Assembly: GCA_963575745.1 (NCBI GenBank) | Contig: CAUYUJ010011581.1 | Location: 384,859 to 448,858 of the forward strand | Length of the DNA stretch: 64,000 nucleotides | DNA from: Prorocentrum cordatum | Lineage: Eukaryota > Sar > Dinophyceae > Prorocentrales > Prorocentraceae | Reading direction: 5' to 3' | Shown here: one piece after another, positions 11,100 to 22,446 of the stretch | Layout: each line of letters opens with the position of its first letter | How positions within the stretch are numbered: the first letter of the stretch is position 1 | Program-made: the position numbers and the translations under genes | The notes under the pieces: generated by a model | What the model saw: only the letters and a program-made list of their open reading frames with translations | Told to the model about the DNA's origin: nothing | The model's database searches: none

Positions 11100-12585
11100 T
11101 CCGCTGCTTCACTCCGCCGCTGCGGCGGAAGAGGCCCGTCCGCATCTTCGTGGACCACAGTGCCGTCGCGGGCGGGGCTTGAAGCTCTCCTCGAGTGGAG
11201 CCTGCGAGGCCAAGGGCTCGCCAGCTGACCTCGGGCAGGGAATGCGTCGGGCCGCCCCGGGCCAAAAGGGCTCGCCATCCAAACGCCGGCGAGGAATGCA
11301 TCGAGTGGAGCCGGCGAAACCAAGGGCGCACATGTTCAAGGTTCCACAGGTCGGATGCCACCTCCGAGGGCCAGGGGCCCGACGCTGGCCTCATCTCTCG
11401 CCCATCGCCGAGGCCTCCAGCCGTCACGATGGCGAGCCAGCATCCGCAGGGGCCCCATGTGCACTCCCCGCTTCGCGGCGCGGCAGCGGGCGCGAGTTAC
11501 GGCCGTCGCCGCCAAACACTACCGTGCCCAGACAGACGAGCGCGATAGTCCAGGTCGGAGCTACAGGTCAAAGCCCAACTCTCTTGCCACAGGGGGTGGC
11601 GGGGGCGAGCCGCCAGGCGCGCCCAGTGACCCGCCGCGCGCTCGAGGCCCAGCGGGGCCAGAGTTCTACGACGACCTCGACGAGCCGCGGGGGGGCCCTC
11701 CCAGCAACTTCGAAGGCGACGAGGAGGACCCACTTGGTCTCGGGGGGGCCCTCGATGACGACGATGGCTTCGTTCCTTCCCCAATGGGGGGCCGCGACCG
11801 TCGCGGCCGCGACGCGGGCGACAACCGCGCAGTTCCTCGCCCAAGAAGGCACGCGACATCGGCGGCTCAGGAGGCGAAGGCCCGCCAAGATCCCGCCTCA
11901 GGCGCTGCGCCGCGAACCGCGCGGGAAAGCGGGGGGCGGGGGGCGAAGGCCCGCCGAGATCCCGCCTCGGGCGCTGCGCCGCGAACTGCGCAGGACAACG
12001 GGGCGCCGGGCCGCGCGGGAGGCAGCGCGGTTCCCGCCGCCCCCCCCCGTCTCAGCTAACCGCGCCCCAGACAATCACCGCGCTTGTAAGGCCATCCGTC
12101 CAAGAGAGGACCTGCGCGCGGTAGTTGAGGGGCCCGCTGCCTCAACCCACCAGGCTCGCCAGTGCCGACGCGCGCCCAGCCCCCCCCCCATCGCAGTGCA
12201 TCCTGCCGCCAGGCCAATCCTCCGCCCCACCAGGGGGCGGGGACCATGGGCCCGAGTTCCAACCCCTCAGGTGCAGGTGTCCAAGCGTCACCAGCGCAGG
12301 CCACCGATCGGAGACGCCCCCCTCGCACAACGCCTCACCGCGGCCAGTCGACAGCCGCCCCAGGATCGGGAAGCTGCGCGAACAACAAGCATCACGGCGC
12401 TGCAACAGCGCGTCTCCAGCCTTGCACAATCGTTGCGTAGCATCCAACAGCAGTCAAAAACACCGCCTTGTCAGGGCCCAGGGAGCACAGTCCGTGCGGA
12501 ACGCACTCGAACAGGAGCGCAGATGGGGCGGTCCACGCCCTCATCGCCACTCCCTTCAGCTTTTCCAATCGGGGTCCCGTTTTGA
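11100..12585 (+). other. GC-rich region with weak coding character
   Basis: Two + frames are open for long stretches. The third frame at about 11580-11830 is rich in Asp/Gly/Pro (EFYDDLDEPRGGPPSNFEGD), and the first frame at about 12380-12470 could form a coiled coil (ITALQQRVSSLAQSLRSIQQ). A 66-bp duplication (GAAGGCCCGCC...) lies at about 11873-11995. This could be a disordered or gag-like gene broken by frameshifts, or non-coding; composition alone does not decide. Confidence 0.25.
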
Positions 12586-12814
12586 CCGCGCCAGGGGGGG
12601 GGCACCCTTGCCATTTATATGCGGCCCCTCCCGCCAAAGAGGTTCGGGCAGAGGGAGGTTGTATCCTACGCCCGTGGACCAAATCTGATCCGAACTGGTG
12701 CGCTCTCCTCCTCTCCCATCCCTTCCCTTCTTGCCCCCCGGTGATGGCACCAGGCCCCTCCCGCCCATTCCCCGCGCCCCCCGCATTTTCGCGAGACGCT
12801 CGCGACAACGACGG

Positions 12815-13420
12815 CGGCGGCGGCAGGTCCTGCTGCGGCGGCTGCGGCCGCAGCTGCGGCCGCAGCCGCGGCGGCGACCGCGACCGCGACCGCAACTGGC
12901 GGCGAGTGGCTGCGGCGGTGGCGGCCGACGACGAGCCAGGCGGCGCGCACCTGTCGGTCCCATCGGGAGGCGCCGCACGGGCGGCACCTGCGGTGTCGGC
13001 ACCGTCGGCGGCGGGCGGCGGCTGCGGCGGCGGCGGCGATTGCGACGGCGGCCCCGCCGTGGCTGCGAGGAGCTCGAGGGCTGCCCCAGTCGCTCGGGGC
13101 CGGCGTCGCCGAGCGGGTCGGCGGGAGGCCAGCCCAGCGGCCCGCGCCCGCCGAGGCGCGCCCCCCACGGGCGGTCTCTTTGGCGGTGGCGGGCGACGGC
13201 CCGGCCAAGGCGCCCCCGCTGGGGCGCCCTCGCGGGCAGCGCCTCGGCGGCGGGCGCCGGCGGTGGCGGGCGACGGCGATGCTGGCGGCGGCGGCCGACA
13301 GCGGCTGCTGCAGGCGAGGGCGGCAACGGTTCGGGGGTGACAGCGATGTTGACGGCGGCGGCCGGCAGCAGCGGCTGCAACGGCGGCGACGACAGGGAGG
13401 GGGAGGAGGCGGAGGAAGAG
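12815..13420. repeat. CGG/GCC triplet-rich low-complexity block
   Basis: Imperfect GGC/GCG/GAC triplets produce Ala-, Gly- and Arg-rich frames on both strands, ending in a GGA tract at about 13395-13445. The long antisense frame 12556-13752 is a product of this composition. Confidence 0.75.
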
Positions 13421-13445
13421 GTGGAGGAGGAGGAGAAAGAAGAGA

Positions 13446-16214
13446 AGGCGGAAAGGGCGCCTTCCCCTCCACCTTCGTCCTTGTCCCCACCATGTCTCCT
13501 GCTCCTCTCTGTTTGCCCTCCTCCCTCTTCCCCCCTGCTCTGCTGCTGTGCGTTTTCCTCCCCCTCCTCCCCGTCACAGTTTATCGATACCTCTTCCAGA
13601 GACCGGCGAATCACCGCCGCACCTTGCCTTCCGGGAAGCGGATGCGGCGGACCCTCGAGCGAAGGTGCGGTCATGCAACGAGATTGCGCGTTTCCCCAGC
13701 GCCTTGGGGACACCACGGGGGAAACATTGGGAAGGGGCCTCATGGGGGGCATCCCGAGGGCGTCCTTGTGGCCGTCGAGGCGCCTTTTTTAGAGGCCTCT
13801 TGGGGTCCTCTTGGGTGGATGCTGGGGGTGGAGGGCTCCAAATACCAGTTTGAGTTCCCCATCTTGAGGGGCCTCTTGGGGGCCTAGGGCGCCCTCTTGG
13901 GTGGATATTGGGCGCCTCGTGGGCCGTCCAGGACGCACTGAAGATTGCGAATGCGATCGCTAAGGATGGAAAAAACGCACAGACACAAATCATCGTCGAT
14001 TCCCATGAAAATATTGGAAAATCTGGGAAGTGGGGGGAACACGACAAATAAGAAAATGTGTGTCCCTGGGCCCCTGCAATCGCGTGAAAAGGAAGGCAGG
14101 GCCCGAAGGTTTTTTTGCGTGATGTGTTGGCCTCCTGAGCTGGCCGAAAGAGGCCTCCAAGCACGGCCCAAGAGGCTTGCAAGGGAGCCACAAGACGGCC
14201 CAGGGGGGCCATTCCAGGGCATGGTGGCGTGTGGACTCACGACGCTCCGAGGCCTCTGCAAAAGTCATGCGAGAAGCGGAAACATCGAAGAAGAAAGATC
14301 GCAATTGGCGTTCCGCGCGAATTTCTTGGATCCGCGCTGGGCGCCTTCGGCGGCGCCTCCGGCGCCGCCCCTGACGCGCTCCACTCGCCAGGGAGGGGGT
14401 CCAGCGCGAATCTAAGAATTCCGCGCGGAGCGCGAAAAGTTGATGTTTACGGTTTTTGCCTCTTCTGTTTCTCTTTCTTATTATTTTTCTTCTTCACGAC
14501 GGTCCCGAGGCATGCGAGCAGCGCAAAGAGAAACGAGAATTCTGTGAATCCAGAGGCCTGGGCCCTCAATTACGCAGCTTCTACAATACAACTCGAAGGT
14601 GCACTAGTTCTCGCGCCTCATGGCACAACGGGAAGTAAAAGGAGACCCAGAGGTTACAGTTCCCATGTTTCGGGGGAAGGCCGCCGTGAATAAGTGGTTG
14701 CACGCAATCGCTGTACCAGTGATGGCTGCTGTTCACAGTGCTTTGGGTATGCTGTTTACCTCTATCGCCGTCTCGACCCTCTCTTACCACGCCTAGCTCT
14801 TCCCATTCCAGGTCTAACAGAAGAGACGCAGGGACAGGCGCAACAACATCAAGTTGCCTAAGCTGCCGCCCACCAGACTTGGCCGTCACCGGATGTTGCG
14901 ATACTGCCCCTACCTCTGCTCAAGTGCTCGCGTGGGCCAGCTCCTTGCGCACGGCAGCGCTGACATAGTAAAAGGCCAAGGAACATGCCAGTCAGACGAC
15001 GTCAGCTGTGCACCTGCACCGATCCTGGTCAGGCCGATCCCGGGCCCAAGACCGGTGTGCGCGCAGTCTCGGCAAAGCCGCGACGGCATGCTCGCAGAAC
15101 GGTCCTGGGGCCTTGATCGGTCTGGCTAGGATGGGTGCCAGTGTGGAGCTGGAGTTCTTCTAACCTGGGGACCGCGCGACGCACATCTGTTTCTTGGAGG
15201 GAAAACATCCAGCTAAATATTGGAATCTGCCACACTCGGTGCAGTCAAAACGCTGGAATAAGGTCGACGTTGGCGACACGGGTTCGATTTGCTTGGGTCC
15301 TTCCACGGATCACGTTCTTTGCTTTTCTCGGGGCCAATCAGGGCTTCGTTCCTCATCCAATGTTCTCGCTTTTGCAAATCGTGAACCGTACCCCAGGGGG
15401 CTGCGCGGTGCACGCTGTGCTCTCGCATGGATTTGGTTCGGCTAGACGCTGGGAAGGCCCATACACGGCAGAGCTTGCACGATCTTCAAGAGCAAACCCA
15501 GTTGTGGAGGGGTGTCCTAATATTCTTCGTGTTTGGACCCTCTACCCTCGAATGCTCTCCGTTTGGGGTATCTCCGCGGGGCCCAGAGGGCGCTCATGCT
15601 CCTGACCCGCGATTATGTGGCCATGTGAGCAACGCAAACAACGGGGTCGTCTGCGCCGACGTTGGCGTGTAAGCTGCCCGCGTAAGGTAGCGCGAAAGCG
15701 CCCTCGTCTCCAATGTGGCGTGCCGCGATGGCGGCCCGCGTGAGTCGCCGCGTAGGGTCGCTGTGCCATCTTGCACAAGACCCGTTTCTTTTCGTCGCTC
15801 ACTTGTTCCTTGGACGGGCCGTAACTTATACTGCCCCGGCTGCGTGACTCAGTATCGTTTAACCGATCCCTATCCCCATCCCCATCCACACCTCGAGCCC
15901 CTCCGTCTCACCACCTCAGTGCGGGGCATGCCCCTCGAAACCCGAAGGGAGCAGCCTACATCCCCATCAGGGGGTAATTCGGCCAGCAGGGCTCGGCCCA
16001 CGCTGGTGGGGCCGGGGATCGGCCAAACGATGCCCAGTGACCCTTCCTCCGCCAGGGCGGCCTTTGGCGCGCGGCCTCGGGGGCCAGGCCCGGGCATGCA
16101 GGCCGCCACTTGGAACAGAACTGCGGCGGTGTCCAGGGGGCCGTGCCCGACTGGCGCTTGGGAGCTGCTCGGTCGGGCGCGCACGAGCCGTGGCCCTTTC
16201 GTCGCTCCTGTCCA
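13446..16214. other. No gene recognised
   Basis: Contains short AGAGGCCTCTTGGGG minisatellite pieces (about 13785-13905) and dispersed repeat copy 2 (about 13955-14080). The remainder to 16214 has only short, unremarkable open frames. Confidence 0.45.
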
Positions 16215-16425
16215 CTTCGCCAGGGCCCGTTTCGATCCCTCCGATTCGACTCGATCAGATTTCGATCGCTACCGATTCCGATTCGCTTCGACCTGGGATT
16301 CCGAGCGGGGCCTCGATCTCTTGTTCGAGGCATCCTGGCCTGCCGATTCCTGCCGATGCGACTTTCCCCGACTCGGCTGCCGATTTACGCCGATCCCGTT
16401 CATCTCCATCGCCGATCCGAACGAT
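16215..16425. repeat. Irregular GATTCGA/CCGATC-rich tract
   Basis: GATCGATT-type hexamers and heptamers (TTCGATCC, GATTCGAC, CCGATTCC, GCCGATCC) recur every 6-10 bases. A related tract is at 50085-50165. Confidence 0.6.
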
Positions 16426-17597
16426 CGCTTGCCCTGTGGCTGGCGCTGCGGCCGCCTGCCGGCCCGCCCGCATGCGGCCCGGGCCGCCGAGAGGCCCGGC
16501 CTCGTATCGGAGGCCAGCGGCGCTCGGCACCGGCATGGCGGGGCAGCGCGCCGCTGGCGAGCCTCGGGGCGCGAGCTCCGCTGGGGCCCTGGGAAACTGC
16601 ATACGTTCACTCATCCATGCCAGCGGGGACGCGCGTCAACGCCGCGCGCCCCAAACACCCCGCGGCCCGCCAACATGCGGCCCGCTCACACCTTGGAGGT
16701 GGGTGGAGAGGCCCCCGCCAGCCACGACTCCCAGAGGGGGAGGCTCCAGCCGGTGAGGCTGAAGGGGGCCCACGGGAGACCTGCGTGGCCGGAGGGGCCT
16801 GACGGGGCGGAATGCAGTTCCCCCGGGGCCCCGGTGCACCGCCCGACACCGAGGCACCCCTCCGGGGGCGGCCTGGGACACTGCATGCTCGGGGAGCCCG
16901 GGTCTGTCCGCCAAGTGGGTGTCTTTTCGTGTGCCCGTCGTGGGCTCGACGCGAATTCGACGCGGAGTTGGCGTGGATTCTACGCGGATGCGACGCGGAT
17001 CCGACACGGATAGGGGCGCGACGGGACAGACAAGGTCTCCCGAAGGCGCAACAGAAGGCCTGGTCTCCAGCGATGTGTACACGGCACTCGCTAGGCGGCG
17101 AGGTTCTGCCGAGGGAAAGGTACCCCTCAACGTATTGGAGGACGTATCGTGACAGACCTACGTTTTCAGTCTAGTTGTTGAGTTCCGTATCCACAGGCTA
17201 CGTGTAGCGTGTTGCGTATCGGGGCAGCTAAGGTCCAGAAGCATGAGATGAGGGAAAGGTATCCATACCGCTACACTTCCTTCGTTTTCCACTTTTTCGA
17301 GCCTCCTGGGAGGCCCTCGTCACCACGGCTGGATTTGCTTCCAATTCCTGGTCAGAACGGACCCCTGGAGAGGTTTGGGGAGCAGTGGTATCAGTACTTG
17401 TTGTTTTCTCCACGCTAGGCGGCGACGCGCTGGGGGCCGTGGGGCGTTCCGATCCGGGGCGAGGGTTGGGTTCTTGAGGTTCGTTGGGATTGCCTCAGGC
17501 GACAGGTCCTGCGTGAAAGACTGGCTTGTCAGCGGAGGGCTTCCAGTCTGAAGGAAGGAACTGAGGGGGGCGGGTCGCGACCCATACTTAGGATGCA
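16426..17597. other. No gene recognised; short GACGCGGAT cluster
   Basis: About 16948-17012 repeats GACGCGGAT/GACGCGAAT-like 9-10-mers. Nothing else stands out. Confidence 0.4.
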
Positions 17598-17647
17598 CGT
17601 GTGTTTGTGTGAGTGTGTGTGTGTGTGTCTGTGTGTGTATGTGTGAA
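17598..17647. repeat. (GT)n dinucleotide tract
   Basis: Imperfect GT repeats of about 50 bp. Confidence 0.9.
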
Positions 17648-17899
17648 TGTCAGTCGTCCCTTGTCCGTGTATCCGGTGGTGCCCAAGATGCCCAGATCAT
17701 GGTCGTCACTACCCAGGAAGTTGCCAAGGAAGCCGTTGGATGTCAGGCGCAAAGTGTACGTCCCACCACCCCACCCCCGTCAGAACTCGAGAAACGGGAG
17801 GGGGCCCGTTCAATTCTAGACGCTTCGCGTAACCCCATCAGCAGTGTCGCAGACCGCATTTGTTCTGTAACCTCAGACACGGTGGGGGTCTTGCATCGC

Positions 17900-18131
17900 G
17901 CCACTTTGGCAGCGTAATTATTTAATCGCTTCGCTCATGCCGCCGGCCCTGGAGCCCTCTTTAGGGCCTCTTGGGGGCCTCTTGGGGACCTCTTGGGAGT
18001 CTCTTGGGGCTCCTTGGCGGCGTTTTGGAGGCCCCCAGGGCCTCTTGGGGGGCTCTTGGGGGTAGTCGATTGCGGCTCCCCCCTCGGAGGCCACGATCCT
18101 CGTGAGGGGTGCCACTTTGGCAGCGTAATTA
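17900..18131. repeat. CTCTTGGGG minisatellite bracketed by a 21-bp direct repeat
   Basis: About ten 10-13-bp units of CTCTTGGGGGC run from about 17960 to 18062. The identical 21-mer GCCACTTTGGCAGCGTAATTA lies on both sides, at 17900-17920 and 18111-18131. Confidence 0.8.
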
Positions 18132-18287
18132 CTTCTCCCTGGGTGCTGGGTCCCCATCGGACTCCCTGGGCAGCAGCACCCTTGCACCCGCCGCCCGGCG
18201 CCGGCCGCGGTTCGCGCGCGCTCCCGGCCAATCTGTGGCGGCCGCAGCCCGACCGTTACCCGCCGCCGCCGGCGCTTCCGCCCGCGG

Positions 18288-18288
<1 letters not shown>

Positions 18289-18381
<93 letters not shown>
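18289..18381. repeat. Poly(T)48 followed by (AT)n
   Basis: An uninterrupted T run of 48 bases joins directly to about 45 bp of alternating AT. The opposite strand reads (TA)n then poly(A), as might follow a retroposed tail, but no gene is attached. Confidence 0.95.
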
Positions 18382-18384
<3 letters not shown>

Positions 18385-18564
18385 GGAACAAAAAACATCA
18401 GCCCATCCAGAAACGATGTCCAGGCGAGTTGAGGTGATCAGGGAAGTGCGGGAGCAAAGAGGGGGACAGCCGAACCGTCCGAAGGAGGGAGGAGGAGAAG
18501 GAGGAGGCTGGATGGATGGACGGATGAGGGAGTGGGGAGAAAAGGAGGATGAATAGGATGAGGG

Positions 18565-19620
18565 AAATCTCTTGGGCGCTTCTTGGAGGCCTCTTGGGAC
18601 GTCTTGGGGGTCTCTTGGCGGTCCTGGGGGGCTCTTGGGCGTCTTGGGTGCCTCGGGGGGGCCTCTTGGGGCCGCTTTGGGTCCTCTTGGGAGCCACGCA
18701 TCGTGCAGAGCAGGAGTATAATAGGTTTGGCTTCCCCACGTGGCTGCAAGCGCAGGAGCAGCGCAATTGCAGACTCTTAGAGAGACTTCAGACGTGCACG
18801 GATCGGCGCTGGGGAAGCATTGCGCTGCAGTGGGACCCGATTGGAAGAAGGTCCATTGGGCGCCCCGTGAAGCGGTGGACAGACTGAATGTTTTGCTGTT
18901 CTTGTATTTATTGTCTGTGATTTCTTGTTTGGTGCGTGCGAGAATCATCGAGAAGCCTGGGTGTGAGAACTTTCAAGAGTGGGGCGTTCAAGAATCATCG
19001 AGAAAGTGGGACCCGCGCGCGCAGCACCCCGCGCAGGGCGCGCTCCGGCGAATGCTGCCTCTGACCCCTCTGACCCCTCTGTGGGCCTCCTGGAGGCCTC
19101 TTGGGGGCCTCTTGGGGCCATCTTGGGGTCATCTTGAGGCCTCTTGGGGCCTCCTGGGCGCCTCTTGGGTGCATCTTGGAGGACATCGATCAAAGAAGGG
19201 GGGAGCTTCAACTAGCGCCCCCCCTCAGGAGCCCCACAAACCGCCTCCGGGACAACTCTTGGAACGCTCTTGGCGCGCTCTTGGGCGCTCTTGGGGCTGT
19301 CTTGGAGCTCTTTTGGGCCTCTCTCGGGGCTCTCTTGGACCATCTTGGAGACATCTTGAGGCCTCGGAAAACCATCGGAAGCGAAAAGGCGAGAAGGCAA
19401 AAGCATGTGTCTTCCTTTGGTTTTGGTAGAATTTTGACATCTTTGGGGCCTGCTTGGACGTCTCGGAGGCCTCTTGGAACCGTCTTGGAGCGTTCTTGGG
19501 GCTTCTTGGATCATTTTGAGAGCCACCTTGAGGCATCTTCACCTATCTTCAGCCATCTTGGAGGTCATCTTGGGGTCTCCGAGGCCCTCTCAGAGCCGTC
19601 TTGGGCCACCTTGGACGCCA
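18565..19620. repeat. CTCTTGGGG minisatellite clusters
   Basis: Four clusters (about 18565-18695, 19060-19185, 19250-19360 and 19450-19620) of 10-13-bp units with core CTCTTGGGGGC. They are the reverse complement of the CCCAAGAGG units at 27.1-29.8 and 35.9-36.2 kb. Pro/Arg-rich open frames across them are artefacts. Confidence 0.85.
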
Positions 19621-19869
19621 TGACCGCTCGCGACCAGCCCCGTCCAGGTCCAGGGAAGTGGGTAGGGGGGAGGGGTAAAGCCCAAGAAGGGGGTTTGGAG
19701 GAGGAAGCTCCCTAGACCACCTACGCTCTAAGGGCTGGTGGGACTTCGCGCGCACGGGGGGCCGCAGCCAAGGGGTGCGGACAATGGTTTCCCACCTGTG
19801 TCGCCACGCGAGCCCCCGCGCGGTTCGCCAGGTCGGTTGTGACTCTCCTGAGCCATATTTGCTACGACA

Positions 19870-20026
19870 GGGGCATTCGATAAGGAACGTGCCCAGGATG
19901 CTTCAGACCCTGGGGGGTCCTTATCTAATGAGGGCGGTGGTGATGTCCATGGCCAATCCACGATCGAAGTTCCACTGGCTTCGAGACCCTGGATTCCTTG
20001 TCCATTGGTTCCTTATCCAATGCCCC
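19870..20026. mobile_element. MITE-like foldback element with 19-bp inverted ends
   Basis: The left end GGGGCATTCGATAAGGAAC (19870-19888) is the complement, with one mismatch, of the right end at 20008-20026. About 120 bp of non-coding sequence lies between. No target duplication is obvious. Confidence 0.65.
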
Positions 20027-20324
20027 CACCGTAGCTGATTCTGAAATATGACCGGGTGGACGCACCAGTTTCTTTTGTTACTTGCTTCCAAGCCGCCCGC
20101 CGGTTTCGCGCAGTTTGAGCTGCGCCAGGAGAGCATACTACATGAAGCGGGGTTGTGAGCCTCTGGGGAATCTATCCGTCACTGTGTCGCAGACGCGGGC
20201 GATCAATCGTGCTGGTCGCGAAACAGCCATGCACCGTGGCAGCGGGTTAGCTCTGCCAGCTTCCCCGCCCAATCTGGGCGATGTTCGACATGGCAAGGTA
20301 GGGTGACCTGCGCTGGCTACGCGT

Positions 20325-20465
20325 GTGAGGGTGGCCCTTCGTCGGAGTGACCTTTGGTGCGGGTCCACCGGGGTCCCGCCAGCAATTGTTGGCGCTCGTG
20401 GATTTGCCCTTCTGCCCCCCCTTCGCGGCCCCCCAAAGCCGCACACCGAAGCTCACTCTTGCTTC
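20325..20465. mobile_element. MITE-like element, family 2, copy 1
   Basis: Shares CGGAGTGACCTTTGGTGCGG and following GGGGTCCC with 37941-38085. Both copies end in a diverged complement of the start (GCAC-CCGAAGCTCACTC here; GCACCGGAGGTCACTC in the other), giving imperfect inverted ends. Confidence 0.55.
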
Positions 20466-20859
20466 GGGCCCCTCCTGTGCGTAGCCGAGAGACAGGGGAC
20501 ACAGGCAGTAAATATCGTTTCTGACGCCAGCATCTGAGGGTTAGAGTTGCCCAGGAGAGAGCTTGTAACCCCAAGTGTTTCTTAGCCTCCTCACCGTCGG
20601 CCCATACAACAAACATGCTGGCCGACCGTCGAAAGAAGCTTGCAGAAGCGTAGCTCCGACTCGATTCCTGATCAACTCATCGTCTCTTTCGCTCCATACG
20701 TGCCCATGTCTATCCTCACCATCCCACGTTCCCCGCTCCGGTCGCGTTCCATATACATACTTCCTCCTTGTCGCACCCCGAGACGATTTGGTAGGGCTGC
20801 CCAGACGATTCGCTTGAGATGTCTTCACCACTTACGATTCTGAAGCCTAAACGTTCGCA

Positions 20860-21610
20860 AGGTTTCCACTGGCGGAGGGCGCGCTCTTCTTTGTAAGATG
20901 TGGCTTTCGCCTCAGCGTCGTGCGCATTCGTCTTCAAAAGTGCGCAAGGGCTTCAAGGACTGAGGGCGGCTGCTTTTCAAAATGTGGACCTCGCCTGGGC
21001 GCCGCGCAGATTCCTCATACAAGTTTGCAAGAGCTTCACGGATGGAGGGCGGGCCTTTTTTTAGATTTTGGTTCTCGTGTTAGCCCCGCGCACACTCGTC
21101 CTAGAAGTTGACAAGGGATCTGCGGATGGAGGGGGGTCCTTTTCAAGACGTTGTCCCCGCCGTGGTGCCGCGCACCATCCGTTTTGAAGCAGCTGGAAGA
21201 AGCAGTTTTTCGCGGAGGGAGGGCCGGCATTTCTCGACGTGCGGCTCTCGCTCCGGTGCCGCGCACACGCGCCGGGGCAGCGTGCACAGGGGGCGTCGCG
21301 GACGCCGGGGCGGGTCCTGTGCCAAGAGACGTGGTGCGCGTCGCCACCGCCGCGCGCACGCGTGTTTTAGAAGCCTGCGCGGGAGCTGCACGGGTGGAGG
21401 GCGGGGGGGGGGTCCCAGAGGACGCTGCAAAGAATGCGTGGGCGACAGGTCGCGTGCCAGGAGGACGAGGAGGACGAGGAGGAGGAGGTGGAGGAGGAGA
21501 AGGAGAAGGGGGGGAGGTGGAGGAGGGGGAGGAGGAGGAGGAGGACGAGGAGGACGAGGATGGTTTTGCTGAATGGTGGGTTTTCTTTGCAATGTGGTTC
21601 TCGCCGTAGC
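20860..21610. repeat. Degenerate tandem repeat of about 90 bp
   Basis: Landmarks GCCGCGCACA, a T-rich stretch, GAAGCTTG-like sequence, CACGGATGGAGGGCGGG and AATGTGGTTCTCGCC recur about every 85-95 bp, diverged. A GGA/GAC tract (about 21455-21562) interrupts the last unit. No coding sequence is supported. Confidence 0.6.
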
Positions 21611-21924
21611 GCCGAGCAGGTTCGTTGGGAAAGGCTACAGCCATTTGACGGAATTCTGATGGCCGGCGTCCCAGCAATGGCACTCGAGTGCGGTTTGGGA
21701 CTATCAGGGCGCAACCGACACGTTGATTCGCGGTGTTGAAGTCCCAAGACTCGCGTTCTGGCGCGCTGCAGGATCGTCGGGACGGTTCAAGATTCTCAGA
21801 CGGTTGTCTTCCAACGGGGCATCACTGGAAATATGTTCTTGCATGGACTCCTGAAGAGGGAACTTGGAGGGAGGGTTCATTGCAACATCTTTGATGCGCC
21901 TGGGATTTACACTGGCCCTCATCC

Positions 21925-21967
21925 TCCTCATCGTCATCATCATCAGCATCGCCATAATAATCCACAT

Positions 21968-22012
<45 letters not shown>

Positions 22013-22083
22013 TATCATCATCGGCATCAGCAGCATCAGCATCAGCCTCATCCTCATCCTCATCCTCATCCTCATCAGCAGTG

Positions 22084-22141
<58 letters not shown>

Positions 22142-22196
22142 CACCACCATCATCATCATCATCATCACCATCACCATCACCATCATCATCACCATC
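21925..22196. repeat. (CAT)n/(ATC)n trinucleotide tract
   Basis: About 270 bp of CAT/ATC triplets with CAG, CTC and CAC interruptions. It lies just upstream of PPR-A and yields spurious poly-His, poly-Ser and poly-Ile frames; the apparent upstream extension of PPR-A comes from this tract. Confidence 0.95.
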
Positions 22197-22311
22197 CGCG
22201 TCTTCATCCTCTTCATTATACCCCCCCGCCTTGCCACAGTTGGCCCCCTCCGCCTCCCTCTCTTCGCCCCCCCTCCTGCCCCTCGCCATCACAGTCCCTG
22301 TCCCCATCCTT

Positions 22312-22332
22312 GCGTGGCATCGTCGGTTCAAG
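22312..22332 (+). promoter_or_regulatory. Spliced-leader-like sequence at the 5' edge of the PPR-A block
   Basis: GCGTGGCATCGTCGGTTCAAG resembles the dinoflagellate leader with one gap, one insertion and about five mismatches. It sits exactly where similarity to the PPR-B block begins and follows a pyrimidine-rich tract (about 22205-22310). It could be a relict leader or simply the acceptor region for trans-splicing (CAAG just before AACACTCGAG). Confidence 0.3.
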
Positions 22333-22446
22333 CAAGAACACTCGAGAACGCCCACACTCGGACGGTTCAAAACTACACAACACGAAAGTTTGGTCGACCA
22401 GGATTGGTCATTCACCACCTTTTACATTTACAGCCGATTCACTTTG

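Noticed and set aside
12556-13752. Long antisense open frame of 398 codons
   Set aside because: Composition is Arg/Pro/Ala from GCC/CGG triplets; no domain.
15270-15300. tRNA-like GGGTTCGATTT segment
   Set aside because: No acceptor stem or anticodon arm could be drawn around it.
18256-18398. Poly-Lys/(Ile-Tyr) proteins
   Set aside because: Translation of poly(A)/(AT)n only.
22081-22446. Upstream extension of PPR-A through the CAT tract (122 extra codons)
   Set aside because: Poly-Ser sequence from a microsatellite, absent from PPR-B, and upstream of the leader-like sequence.
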